Positions 35,109-46,738 of a DNA stretch of 64,000 bases are shown in pieces. Position 1 is the first letter of the stretch. Each line of letters begins with the position of its first letter. Under the pieces are notes generated by a model. The model was not told the origin of the DNA. It ran no database searches and saw only the letters and a list, made by a program, of their open reading frames with translations. Origin of the DNA: Gymnopus androsaceus JB14 (lineage: Eukaryota; Basidiomycota; Agaricomycetes; Agaricales; Omphalotaceae); contig ML769649.1 in NCBI GenBank assembly GCA_009733575.1, positions 30,744-94,743 on the forward strand. Reading direction: 5' to 3'. The position numbers and the translations under genes are program-made.

Positions 35109-36501
35109 CTAGGCTTCCTCAGCAACATCCATATCCTCATCCTCCTCATCCCGATCCTCCTGGCTGAGTGGGGGGCCCATACGTTCAGCTAACTCACTCT
35201 CAAGCCAGCGGATCCCCTGAAGGATTCGATTATTCTGATCCTCAATGGCAGCGTTCTGGCGGCGAATAACCGTCAGCTCATGGGTAAAGTCCAGCGTTAA
35301 ACGTAGAATTGCGCCGTTGGCCTCGGACAAGCTGAGGCGGAGGCAATGGAGTTCTTTCCCCATAGATGACTCGGAGTAGTCAGATGAGTCCTGGTTTGTG
35401 GAGGGCGAGACCGACTTGTTTTTTGCATTGGGCAAGTTGGAAGGACCAGCGACAGCGGCTGGTGGGGGAAGAAGCGTAGATGGGTGGAGGGCATTAGGCG
35501 GGGCGGAAGGCTTGAAGGATGGTTTCAAGGAAGGATTGGAATTGGTCAAGGGACGCGATGGGGTGGATAGCTTGGGCAAGGAATTGCGCGTGCCTGAGTT
35601 CGAGGCGACTTGCTTGACTTGGGGAACGGGTGATTTCGAGGGGACTTGGCGAACTTCCTTGGGTGGAGCGGAGGAAGTCGCAGCCGACTTTGCCACAGGC
35701 CGAGATGTTTCAACTGCTGGCTTTTGAGCGACTGTACCATTTCCGACCCAGCTACACGAGCGTTTGGCCCTGTGGCAGTTTGAGCACGCTTTACCGCTGT
35801 CAGCGGCCACACAGTCAGACCTGAGTTGGAGGCAACGGTCGCATGGAGCACGAGGGACTACAGCGGCAACCGTCTCCGGGGTGTGATTAGGATATAGATG
35901 TACGCAAGTAAGTCCTTCCGTACACACACCTTGCGCTTCTGACGCTTCACCGCATCCGCCGCATCGACTTTCTCTTTAGCTAGTCCATCACTATCCTCGT
36001 CAGACGTCTCCTGCATGCAATCAGGATACAAAAAATGCACCCAAAGTCAATTCTACACACCTCGTGTTTCCGCTTATTGTTCGCCATCTTCCCTTTCCCT
36101 TTCGACTGTGGTGCCTTGCCATCAGTGTGGACATGTGGCGCAGATATAGGCCGCTAGCGGCCAAGCTCAATAGGAGAAATTTTCATAAGAGAAGCACTAA
36201 CCTTTTGAGTTTGTGGAACAGATTTCGCCGCAGCCTCTTTTTGGCGTCTTTCTTCGTCCGCTTGCCTAACACCTTGCTGACGTTCCAGCTCCGCCCGCCT
36301 TTCCTCCTCTACCCGGTTCCTCTTCTCCGCCTCTTTCAACTTGGCCTGGGCCTCCTCCTCCTCCTCCGCACGTTTCTTTTTCTCCGCCTGCACCCGCTTT
36401 ATCGCCTCTGCCAACTTGGCCTGGGCTTCCTTGACCTCGGCTTGCGCCTCGTTGATAGGATCGCTGACGTTCTTCGTTTTGGTTTGATTGGCTTTTGACA
36501 T
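35109..36501 (-). CDS. coiled-coil protein with a paired CxxC motif
   Basis: About four exons from ATG at 36501. The first exon encodes a strongly charged coiled coil (EAQAEVKEAQAKLAEAIKRV and further Glu/Lys heptads). A basic stretch (NNKRKHE, AADAVKRQKRK) leads to CDRCLQLRSDC...CSNCHRAKRSCSW, spaced like a Zn2Cys6 cluster although not a canonical one. A Pro/Ser-rich linker and a second coiled coil (TRRQNAAIEDQNNRILQG-like, HELTVIRRQNAAIEDQ) end in an acidic tail. Intron borders are GTGTGTAG...TGCAG and GTGTGTG...CGGAG. Proteins with this layout are common in mushroom genomes near transposons; the role is unknown. Confidence 0.62.
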
Positions 36502-37425
36502 AGCAGCGCAAAGTTGGAGATGGCGATGGGCGAAATCGAAAAGTCGTTACATATATACACGCCCTAGCTGCGCACGGACTTTATTATCACGTGATCTCGC
36601 GTGGATTTTTTTCGCCGGATCACGGAAGCTATGCGGGACCGCGGCGCTGATACTTTTGTTTTCCGCATAGGGAGTGTGCTACGGCCTGGGATTTAGAAAT
36701 TTGAAAAGGAGTAGAAATACAGCTTACATTAAACCGTCCGCCGCAGACTCCTCAGACTGTGATGGCTAATGTTTTCCACTGTTTGTTCCGGTTGCAGGAC
36801 GGATAAATACTCAAGCCGCCCCACGACCCACTCAGTGAATACCAGCGTGAATCGTATGCGGCGCTGCCAAATATCTGCCTCCGACCGAGGCTGCCTCTGT
36901 GCAGGACCGTCCAAGCACGGCTAAACGTTTTAGCCGCCTCTTACCCTGTGCTTTTTAGCTATCCTTCTCATGCGATAGGAAGCATACGCCAGATACCATT
37001 CAGTATCCAGCTCTAGAGAACCGATGTGCTCTACCAGCGCGGGTGCCATCTGGATGATGGTGGCCCCAGTCAAGCAAGTAATCCCTTGTGTAGTAAGATT
37101 ACCTGCCATGGTGTTGACGAAAAATGGTGTTGACGAAAAGGCTGTTGGAAGAAAGACGGCTGTCAAGTGGTGCCTGGAATGGGTCAGAGCCAAATCGGGC
37201 TCTGGCAGAGCTCAATAAGGAAATCTGAGTAATATTGCTTACCATTGTGTTCCACAAGATGTTTCAGAGCCGAAAAAGGATCTGACAGGCATTGTACTTG
37301 ACACATCACCCAAATGAGGTGCCTGCGCCACATGTATGATTAGCCATGTGCCGCGGTGCGTGCATTTTCATCGATTATCGGTCCTTTCTACTTCCCTCAT
37401 TACATCTTTGCAACTCGGAACCACT
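36502..37425. other. intergenic, 0.9 kb
   Basis: GC-rich near 36560-36640 (CACGTGATCTCGCG). No gene was supported. Near 37330-37360 the palindromic CCACATG...CATGTGCC pair precedes the transposase-like gene and could be near an element end, but no terminal repeat pair was found. Confidence 0.35.
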
Positions 37426-40400
37426 ATGTCCAGTGGCGGAAGACCCAAAGGCAGCAAGAACCAAGAAGGTCATCATGCAGGAGGATATAGGGAGGGATCC
37501 GGCCGAAAATCCGCTTCGCAAAGAGGCGGAACTCATCAAAATTTGAATGGACCTTCATCTCTTTCGCGTGCTGGCACACAGTGTGAGTGATGGATGTATC
37601 ATATACAGTTCAATTACTCATATATGATATAACTGCAGGGGTTGATCAAGGCAACTCACAAAGGAACATTGCTCCAATATTTTGTAAGTGTAGATTTGCA
37701 ATGATTAGTACTGATTTGATAAATTTTTACATAGTGAGGCAGATAAACAGGTATACCCTCAGATAGCAGCACTGTACATTGTTCTGACCTGCCTTTAAAT
37801 GTACAGACAGACATCATCTAATAGTGAAGCAGGAGAGTCTAACAATCAAGATGAGAATTTGCCTGCTGGTATGTGCCAGTTTACTATGCCCTTTTCTGAA
37901 ACTTGAATAAAAATATTTGTATCCATAGTTGATCCAAGCATGCCCTTTCATTTTATACCTGAGTGTTCTGACTTTCAGGATTTCAATCCCGAATTTTCTG
38001 GAGCAGATGGTGAAGAATCATCTGGGCTAATTAATATCTATCTCAATGCAGTGAAGGATGAGATAAATCACTATATGCAGAGTCACTCTAAGCCCAAGTG
38101 CTATGAGGCAGGTGACTTCTGGATTAGGGCTCCAGTGCCTTATTTTGCTTTTCACAAAGCTGTATTCAGCAACAATGAAAGTGTAGAACTGGATCCTGCT
38201 GTAAGCTACAGACCAGATATATTTTTGTGGATGCCACAGACATTGGACAGGTGCAAGCTGTATTGCCCTATGTCTGACTGCAGATACCATAAAAAATACC
38301 AGAAGGCTCATGAGTTGAGTCACAAGGGATGGAATACAACTCCTGTGGCTAGAAGGGTAGTCTTTCAACAACAATTATTATGTTTTGACACAGAGAGTTG
38401 AGTGCAAGAAAGGCACAGATGCAGACCCACTTGGCTGTGGAAAGTCTTGGAACTACTATGACCCACTTATCTTGAGGCAGTTTGATCCAGCTCTTGTTTT
38501 GAATCTACCTGCATACTTTACACACAGGAGTGGTATTGATAAAAATGTTATGGCCCTAATAAGAGCTTGTATTGCCCGTGGTGTTAGTGCAAAAGCATTA
38601 TCTGAAATTCTGAGGGAATTGCGGCTAAGCAGACATGATACAGAGGAGTTGATGTATTTGCACTTTATCCATACTGAAAAATCAAAGCAAGAGAGGCTTA
38701 ATCAGTCTCAATGGTCCTATACACCATTTCCCAATTATAGTGATAAGTTAACATATGGAGGATTTTCTCCATCTAAAGATTACATCAACTCAGTCTACAT
38801 TGACTTCATGGAGAATATCCGTCCCATTCTGGATCAATGTATGGCAGCTCAGTCTGGATATATTCTGAAATGGGATTTGTCTTTCAAGCTTCCCAAATAT
38901 CTGATGAAGTTGAATGGTGTAATGGTATTCTCTGCTCTCTTTACAGTTGTCAATGAGTTTGAGCAAGTTCGCTTCCAAGCATTTGTACCAACTAAAGCTT
39001 TGACTCATGTACGATCAAGTCTAGAGGCACTAGTAAAGTCCTTAAAAGAACATGGTCATCCTCAACCAGTTTTAGGGTTTACTGATAACATTGCCAGTGA
39101 TGAGAAAACTTTTTTGGAATGCATTCCATCATTTGGGATTGATATTGCCCCTATTGATTTAAATGAGTTTTCAGACTTGCCTTTAGCAAAGCTCCCTGAT
39201 GTGGTGAAATCTGAAGTATGCTTAACTGAGGATGAAATTGAAAATGCTGCTCTGGGCATCCTGAGTCTTCTTAATGGAGATGATGAAAAACTATATATTG
39301 GTTTTGATATGGAATGGGCATTTAGTACTGGCCCCTCTGGCACTGGTCCTGAATGGACAGCACTTATACAACTTGCACTCCCAAACACAATATATTTGTT
39401 GCATACCTATCAATTGACCAAGTTGCCCACTTCACTTGTGACTGTCCTCTCTTCTACTCAAATCATGAAAATTGGCAGAAATATTGGTGGTGACTTTGCA
39501 AAACTGAGCAGGGACTTTGAAAACTTTATCTTGCCGAAAAAAGCAGAAAGGTCAATACATTAGCACCATTGAACTTGGACAGTTGGCAAAGTCAAAAAAT
39601 GAGGTTCCAAAAGCAAATGCTTCATTAGCTGCAATAGTAGCTGCTACATTGCAGTTGAACCTCTCCAAAGATGATCAGGTGTCAGACTGGAACTCTCTGA
39701 ATCTTTCAAAGGAACAAATTCATTATGCTTCACTTGATGCCTATATTTCATTAGAACTCTGGAATTCTTTGAAGTTACGAGATGACTCTGGGACTCCTAT
39801 TACCTCAGCCACTAGGGTAGGTCAGTTGGTTACACTTCTGTCAAATAGAAAGGAGATAGCCAGGGGTGTGATCATAGAGCAACCAGAGGAAATTGAGATA
39901 TTGCAATCCAATGCTGCCAGATCAGAGCCAAAGAAGGTTACTCTAAAAGTGTCCACTACAAAAACCCGTGCACTTATACATATCACTGAAGTCTTAGTTC
40001 CTGGATGCATTATTCCTCATCACAGACAGTCACACTCTGATATTCAGGATGGGCATGATAGTTTTGATGCAGTAGTAAGCATATCCTCTCTGCGCACATA
40101 TATTCCACCTGTGCATGTACCCCAGAATATTGATGCACTAAAGCCAGGGGAGTGCTCCTTGATTGAGCCACCAACAAATGAGGATTTGAATAAATTGTCT
40201 ATTGCTGAAAAAAAACACATTTATGCAGGTGGGCATAACAGAATTGGATGCTGATGAAGAGGAGGAAGAGAGTATGTTTGATAGTGTCATAGATGAGCCT
40301 GATGATGATATGGATATGCAAGCTGATGATCAGGAAACAGATGAGAGTGAAGCAAATGATGCAATGGATATAGATACTCCTGCAGAGCCAAAGAAAATGA

Positions 40401-42229
40401 TATCTCGTATTTTGGCAGATGTGTTTCATATAATGGATAAAGTGAACCGTACAATTTCAAACAAGCACAGTCTGAGAAGTCGCTTTCAGTGGCTTTTAGT
40501 GACACCATTCTAGTCCCTGATGCAGGTGATAAAAAGCGAATGGAAGCATTTTTGGAAAAGAAAAAATTGACTTGGAAGATGGTTCAATCAAAATCACCAC
40601 AGTGGTTGTGGAAGCGTGTTAGAAGACAGATCCCACTAAGTGAAGTACTCCACCCCATCCTAAAGAAATTCTTTGACTGCTGGGGACCTGTTGAATGTAG
40701 TGTACAGAAACTGCCCCTTTTCTCATCAGAAACTTGGCAAAAGGCAAATGCTGTATTGCATGATATTTTGAAGGGATGGGTGTCTGATCCTACTGACATT
40801 CCATTATACTCTTTGGAGGGGTATGACAAGAATGGACTTCCACTGTATCACTGTATACGTGGGACAAACTCAGTAGAGGGAGCAGTTCATAACCGCATTC
40901 GGAGAAATTTTGATCACGTGAAGCAAGTCCAGAATTAGCTGATGCACTGGTTGCAGATTGGCATCACAGACACAATGTAAATGCTGCAAGCAAGCATAAG
41001 TATGGAACATATCATGAAGGTCATTATGAGCCTTGGATTGAGCATGATATCCTTGATCTTAAAGCTGACATTCAATGGACAAAAACTCATGTTCCTGAGC
41101 AGTGGAGAGTTGTGCTTGAAACAGATCCTTTAACATTTCCTCCTACATCAGAAAAATTTGGCATTACAAGGATCTCAGATGAGATAAGAATTGCCAATGA
41201 TTTTAATGTCACAGAGGAAGTTCTGGATAGTGAAGTGGAAATTACAGAAGTACCTGAATCTCTTTCCTCACATTTTTCTGGAATACCTTCACAGCTTCGC
41301 TTTGGGCGGCTATCTGGAAAGCAAAGAAACTCTTATACATATCTGGCAGGTGTACAAGGAACTAAGTATGCTGTCACTCCTATTCATACAAAGGAGGAAT
41401 ATGAGCTGTTCAATAAATTAGTGAAGATTGGTGGAGAGTTTGCTGCTGTTCGGGGAAAACCAAATTTTGAGACAATGGTGGTGTATTGGTCATCAAAGGC
41501 AAATGGAACCAACATTTTTTATAAGCTCAAGGAACATCTTTCTACATTCTATAAGAAATGGAATGAGCTTAGAATAATAAATCAGACAATGGTTCAATCG
41601 CATAATGCTCGTCAACCTCATCAACAGCATATTCAATCTGAAATGTATGTTGCTCAGACTTTGGAACCTTCACATCGAGCACACCCTGGAACAAATATTC
41701 TGCCTTCTAATCATGAACATATGGGCATTAATCCTACACACCTTGATGAGCCTGTACCTGGTGATTCCAATGAGCCTGATGATGCCATGCAAATAGATAA
41801 TAATGACTTCAATGGCTCTGGAACTGGGATTCAGTCTAGCCAATTACCTATGAGTGAAAAAAGAGATAGGTTGAATGAATTATTTGGAATGTTTGATAGT
41901 AGTGGGGAATCAATGTTTACAGTAGCTCCTACTGCCAAAGTTGCTGCTCCAGTAAGAAACCCAACTGATCAACACAGGATGTTTTTATCTACACCTGCAA
42001 GCTCCCTTGATATAATTGAATACCAGCCTGGGGCAGAAGGAAACTCAAAGCGGGTACGAAGGTGTGGTGCATGTGGAAATCTTGGTTGCCCTGGTGCTAA
42101 CCATTGCAAGAAGTGTACTAAATTTCCCCAATGTATGTATTTTGTCTTCTCTTTTTTTGATGTTATACTAATTGACATGGTCTTTTTTATTTTTATTTTA
42201 TCAGGATCAAGTGTACAGTATATGGAATG
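37426..42229 (+). pseudogene. DDE-type transposase-like protein with inserted 3'-5' exonuclease domain
   Basis: After small 5' exons (start MSSGGRPKGSKN at 37426; introns near 37585-37640, 37684-37735, 37752-37808, 37870-37928) a long coding stretch encodes: a Cys-bearing N domain (WMPQTLDRCKLYCP; VECKKGTDADPLGCGKSW), HRSGIDKNVMALIR, first Asp in LKWDLSFKLPKYL (about 38873), VNEFEQVRFQAFVPTK, second Asp in VLGFTDNIASD (about 39084), then a WRN/RNase D-like exonuclease with ExoI GFDMEW (39302-39316), ExoII IGRNIGGDF and ExoIII HYASLDAY (39721), then the probable Glu in GTNSVEGAVHNRIRRNF (40876) and a Cys-rich tail RRCGACGNLGCPG. The frame breaks near 38360, 39548, 40228, 40488 and 40910 by small indels, without internal stops. 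DDE reading is by motif pattern; exonuclease is clear. Confidence 0.72.
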
Positions 42230-42334
42230 AAAAAGCAGAAGTATTTGTATGTATGTATTACACTGTAAAGTAATAGAAATATGAAGTAAAAGTATTGCAC
42301 TACAGCTTGGAGTTGTGGGAAAAAAGACAAAAAA

Positions 42335-42420
42335 TAGACTTGCGTGCACCGAGGTTTGAACACGCAAGCACTCTCAGAATATAAATCAATCCGGCACACT
42401 TTACCCATGGACCATGTTGC
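42335..42420 (-). other. tRNA-like sequence downstream of the transposase-like gene
   Basis: On the minus strand TGGTCCATGGGTAAAG resembles an A box and GTTCAAACCTC a B box about 55 nt further on. Acceptor pairing is poor, so it is probably a tRNA relic or tRNA-derived repeat. Confidence 0.33.
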
Positions 42421-42958
42421 TTTCTTTAGTTGGAGTCACCTGAAATCCTATGATGTACTCATCGGGTTTTTGAAAAACCGGTTGCCATTCCAGACATGAC
42501 GTCGGAGCCAGAAAGACAGATGCCAAAGGCCAGCGTCGCACAAGAAGCCAAAGATACATACGTGATCTCCTGCCAGCCACCCGGGACATTCCCAACCTCG
42601 GCTTGCACATCCAGCTTATCTGCAACTTCACGAGTGACCCTTGACCTACAAAAATGAATCATGTTATTCTAGTGAGCTGTGTTGGCAAGTTCTCGGACTT
42701 TAGGCAGGGAAGTCTTCTCCACAGCTACTATAGAAGCAAAAGTCCTCTTCCCCTTCCTTCCTCAGTGGGGGCAATGATTCGTTATCCAAGCCATCCAGAT
42801 GACCAACCCTTCGATATGATCATGTAAGTACTCCCCTGATACCAAAGTAAGATTCTCTATTCCCCAACCTCTGCCGAGTCTTCTTCCGCTGATCTCACCA
42901 TCCAGATGCCCTTTTCAATGTCAACTGTACATGGATTCCAGTATTTGGATAATACTTA
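42421..42958. other. no gene recognised
   Basis: A 67-codon minus-strand frame (42459-42662) has no recognisable motif. Otherwise no structure before the Harbinger terminal repeat. Confidence 0.35.
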
Positions 42959-43142
42959 GGGCCCATTCGGTTGCCAAGGGTTTTTTTGTTTCATTGGCAT
43001 ATTGTTCCTTATATAGCATCAAATTTGACTGATTTACTTGTGACAATTTCCAAGTAACGATAAGTAAAAAACCCGACTGTTCGGCAGCCAAATCGTTATT
43101 TTTCATATTTTTTTCCCATTTCTTTTCTTTTGTGTATCTCCG

Positions 43143-44658
43143 ATGTCTGCATCCGCTTCTCCTCCTGGGTCTTCTACCATCACCATTCAAGGTGTTGTGA
43201 GCATGTGGACCCCCGACATCGACGATGCCATTCAAGCATATTTTGTGCGCATCAAGAAGGAGATGGGAACAGCACGAAACTCGTTTAATGCCCCAATCTG
43301 GAAGGCTTTGGCTGACGAGCTTGTCTTGAAAGGTTTCAAGCACTTTTCAAACAAGGACTTGAAAGGTCGCTGGGACGAGGTAAGCAGAATTTTCTCCCCA
43401 ATTTTTTCAGCTCAATTTTCTTCTCAGCTCAAGCCCAACAAACGTGCCCCAGTCAGCACCGTAAGTGCTCCTGCGAGCCCCGCGGCTGGTACTGCTGGTA
43501 CTCTAAACACTCCCACAAGCCCTCCAACTGCCACCGAAAACGTCTCTGCAAGTACTACAGTGGGTACAGTTGCTCCTGCTTTGAATGTTACTCAAAGCGG
43601 TGATCCTGAGCGTGCCCACTGGACTTTAGAGGCAGAGTATTTCCTTATTGAGTACTTTGCAGCTGCCAAGGCCCAAGGTCGCATGTCGGAAAACAATTTT
43701 AGAGGCAAAGTGTATACAGGTGCTGCCGCAGAGCTTAGGAAGAGAGGCTTCAAGTTCACCTCAAAACAGGTCAAGTCTCGTTGGACCAGGGTATACATTT
43801 TCGTACATTTTTTTCGCTTATTTCACTGACTATCTGTAAACAGATGAAGGCAGAGTTCAAGATTGTGGCCACACTTCGTAGTCTTTCTGGCTTTGGCTGG
43901 GATGATGTGCGTAAGATGGTTACTGCAACCGATGAGGTATGGGATAGCTATCTTGAGGTAAGATAATCCTTTCAACATTTTTAGCAGATCCTAATTTGCA
44001 GCAACAGGGACATCCAAAAGCTCGTCCATTCCGCAAGAGTCCATTCCATCACTATGATGAGATTGCAGCTCTTATTGGTCACAGCACGGCGACAGGAAGC
44101 ATGTCGCTTTCTTCCGAGAACTCTGCACGGAAGCTTGGATCAGCTGATGATGATAGCAATGATGATTCCGAAAAAGAGATTGTTGAGAACGAGTATGGTT
44201 CCGACAATAGTTCAGATGAAGAGTCTGACCCGAAGCCAGTGAAGAAGTCAAAGGTGAGCGTCTACAATGGTTTTGCAGCTTGTACTGACTACACTGTATA
44301 ATTACTCCAGAAACGTCAGGCTGCTAGTGCGCCAGTCACCCCTGCGCCGAAACGGGTTCGTCATTCTGGTGCTCAAGCCCTTGCAAGTGTCTCGAGTTCT
44401 CTTAGTACACTCACCTCTGGCCTCACTTCGGGAGCTCTCTTTGCACCACCTACAACTGATAGCCCAGAGCGGAAGAAGCAGGCGTTCAGCAGAGTCTGTA
44501 TGGAGGAGGGTTTATCTCCTTACTCTTTGTCCAAAGCTCGACGTATTTTCCGCGGCAATGGCGAAATTGCCAGGGAGTACCTCAGCTTTGACATCTCCGA
44601 TGAAACCCAGAAAGAGGCCCGTACTATGTGGCTGCTGGATGAGCTGGAACAGGCGTAG
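43143..44658 (+). CDS. Harbinger Myb/SANT-like DNA-binding protein, 437 residues
   Basis: Five exons (43143-43379, 43428-43790, 43844-43957, 44002-44253, 44311-44658) sum to 1314 nt. Two copies of a Myb/SANT-like trihelix are visible: MWTPDIDDAIQAYFVRIKK...FSNKDLKGRWDE (about residues 20-79) and HWTLEAEYFLIEYFAAAK...FTSKQVKSRWTRMKAEFK (about 135-215), separated by a Thr/Ser/Ala linker. An acidic stretch (DDSNDDSEKE; DNSSDEESD) precedes a basic KKSKKRQ segment and a C-terminal helical region. In this superfamily the partner protein brings transposase to the nucleus and the element ends. In the first intron only the second AG (43427) keeps frame. Confidence 0.85.
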
Positions 44659-44847
44659 TTTTGCACAAGTTTTCCCTTCTCTACATGCTATATATATGTT
44701 CCGTTTAATTCCGAGTAATTTCTTTTCAGTATTTCGACACTCATTTTAGGTAGCTTTTACCTCTAACTACTCGTTAACTTTTGCTTAATACAGCTTACTG
44801 TATTGTTTTTGAACTGAGGACAAATGATTAGCTCATTACTAGTACAG

Positions 44848-46261
44848 CTACATATTCGGAAGTGACTGGGTATGGGAAACACCACGACGTTCCAGCTCTG
44901 TAAGGTAGTCATTCCACATAGCCTCTGCAATCTCATCACGTCGTCGCAAGGCTGCCGAGTTTTCCTGTGCAGAAATGCCTGGACCTGGCATGGTATCACC
45001 ATGTGGATTAGGAACAAGAAGTTCCCGGGCACTGGGAAGCTGTGGCGGAACATCCGGTGGGTTATATATTAGGATGAAGTTGTGGAGGGCAGCGATTGCA
45101 AGCGGAAGAAGGCTCTGTGTACGAAGAGAGTATTCGCAGGCTTCTGATATAATTTTGAACTGACGTTTTGTTACGCCAAAGATACGTTCAATGACATTTC
45201 GGAGTTGCGCGTGACAAAGATTGAAGAGCTCTTCTTTATTTCGAGGCCTGAGGGAGATCATCAGCATAGTAATTGGTGTAGATAGAATGGAAACACACCG
45301 GATACTGGCTTGAGCCCACTCCTGCAAGTGGTAGCGCACAGCTCGATATGGGACAAGGAGTTTCTTGCAGTTAGGAAAACCTGCATCTGCTACATAGTAC
45401 TTTCCATCGGGAACATCAAACCCATGTCTCTGTGCCTCCTCAAACAGAAATCCATCAGCTACGCTCCCTTCCCACCCTGTAAGGATGAAAAGGAAAAGCA
45501 TGTGCCAGTCGCAGGCAGCGAGAATGTTTTGAGATAGGTGTCTGCCGCGATCACGATATGGAAAGCGAGAAGCAGTTGGAGGGCGTACAAAAATGTGGCT
45601 ACCGTCAATGGCCCCAAGGCAATCTTTGAAGAACGGGTAAAATTTCGGATTATCATGAATAACCTGAGGTACTGAATTGGGATTTGGAAGTCGGACGTAT
45701 TTTGCGCGAAAACGGTCAGATATGAGTGCTTGGAGAACATCGTGAAAGTTTCTGTGGGCCATGTTAGTATACCGAAGCAGTTTATACAACAAACAAAGGT
45801 ACTTGCCGTGAAATAGTTTCTAAACTTCTCTGAAATCGTTCTGCTACCTTACGCACTGAAAGGTTTGTTGTTGCCTGATATAAAAATGTAGCCACCATCT
45901 CCTCAACATCTACATGACGACGAGGTTGAAGGCCCCCTTCTCTCCTCAGCTCTAAGCACAACTTTGCAAAAACATATCGATTAACACCCAAATTGTGTCT
46001 CATGCGCTCGGAGTGGCCGTTTTTGAGCTCCTTGACCCACTCGGCACCAGTAAGAGCAGAAGTATGGTAAGGCTCGGGATTGTAGCGCTTGTAATTCCCA
46101 AGGAAGACTACGCTTGCAGCCATTGCAAGAGCAAATGTTGTTGCTACCAGAGCCCGTCGATGGAAAGATGATGATGACTGTAAGGAAGCACTTGAGGACG
46201 ATGAGCGGCGTGATAATCGTCTGGAGCTCTCTGAGGTCCGTGAGGAGTGCAGGCGGGCCAT
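44848..46261 (-). CDS. Harbinger DDE transposase (HARBI1-like), 435 residues
   Basis: Exons 45807-46261, 45299-45751 and 44848-45247 sum to 1308 nt. A Ser/Arg-rich N terminus precedes a helix-turn-helix region (VEEMVATFLYQATTNLSVRKVAERFQ), then the DDE_4 nuclease: first Asp in GAIDGSHIFV (about residue 201), second in VADAGFPNCKKLL (about 274), Glu in RNVIERIFGVTKR (about 323). All three catalytic acids are present. Intron 1 appears to use a GC donor (GCAAGT...CCCACAG, 45752-45806); joining there gives TISRNFHDVLQAL, the expected family sequence. Intron 2 is 51 nt (45248-45298). Confidence 0.92.
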
Positions 46262-46451
46262 TTTGGAGGGAGGAACTTGTACCCACTGTGACGGGACAAA
46301 ATGATGATGGCTCAGCGGTTAATTCTCAGGCATCGTGTGTTTTCAAAAACAAATGAAATTGAGCGCTATATAAAAAACCCTGGCTGCCGAATGGGCCCTT
46401 ACTTAGGTTGTGGCCTATTGCTTAAAAGCTGGAACTAGCTGCTGTTCTGAC

Positions 46452-46738
46452 ATCAGCAAAACCTGGGTGAACTGGATAGCACTGGATAGTGCTATCCAGC
46501 ACTCATAGCACTCATAGCACCCATAGCAAGGTCCCCATCTATCCAGAGCTATGGGCTGCTATGGGCTGCTATGGATTGCTATAGAGCATGACATCTGTCA
46601 ATGGGCAATATAATTTGTGAAGTCCATAGTAACTCATAGCTACCCATAGCAATTCATAGCAGTTCATAGTTCTATGGCTGCTATGGCTTTCTATGGCTTG
46701 CTATAACAGCTATGGCAATTATCCAGGTTTTGCTGATG
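46452..46738. mobile_element. CATCAGC-family MITE
   Basis: Starts CATCAGCAAAACCTGGGTG and ends CCAGGTTTTGCTGATG, with arms full of CATAGC/GCTATG repeats in inverted orientation. Flanked by GA on both sides (possible 2-bp duplication). Related to 25899-26615 but lacking its central part. Confidence 0.85.

Larger units (their letters stand above)
42959..46398. mobile_element. complete PIF/Harbinger transposon, 3.44 kb
   Basis: Terminal inverted repeats GGGCCCATTCGGTTGCC (left) and GGGCCCATTCGGCAGCC (right, reversed) are flanked by the 3-bp duplication TTA (42956-42958 and 46399-46401), the classic PIF/Harbinger target. Between them lie two convergent genes: a Myb/SANT-like protein on the plus strand and a DDE transposase on the minus strand, the standard gene pair of the superfamily. 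Both frames are intact, so the element may be autonomous and recent. Confidence 0.95.

Noticed and set aside
42459..42662. 67-codon minus-strand ORF next to the Harbinger left end
   Set aside because: Too short, with no recognisable domain and no partner exons; left unassigned.
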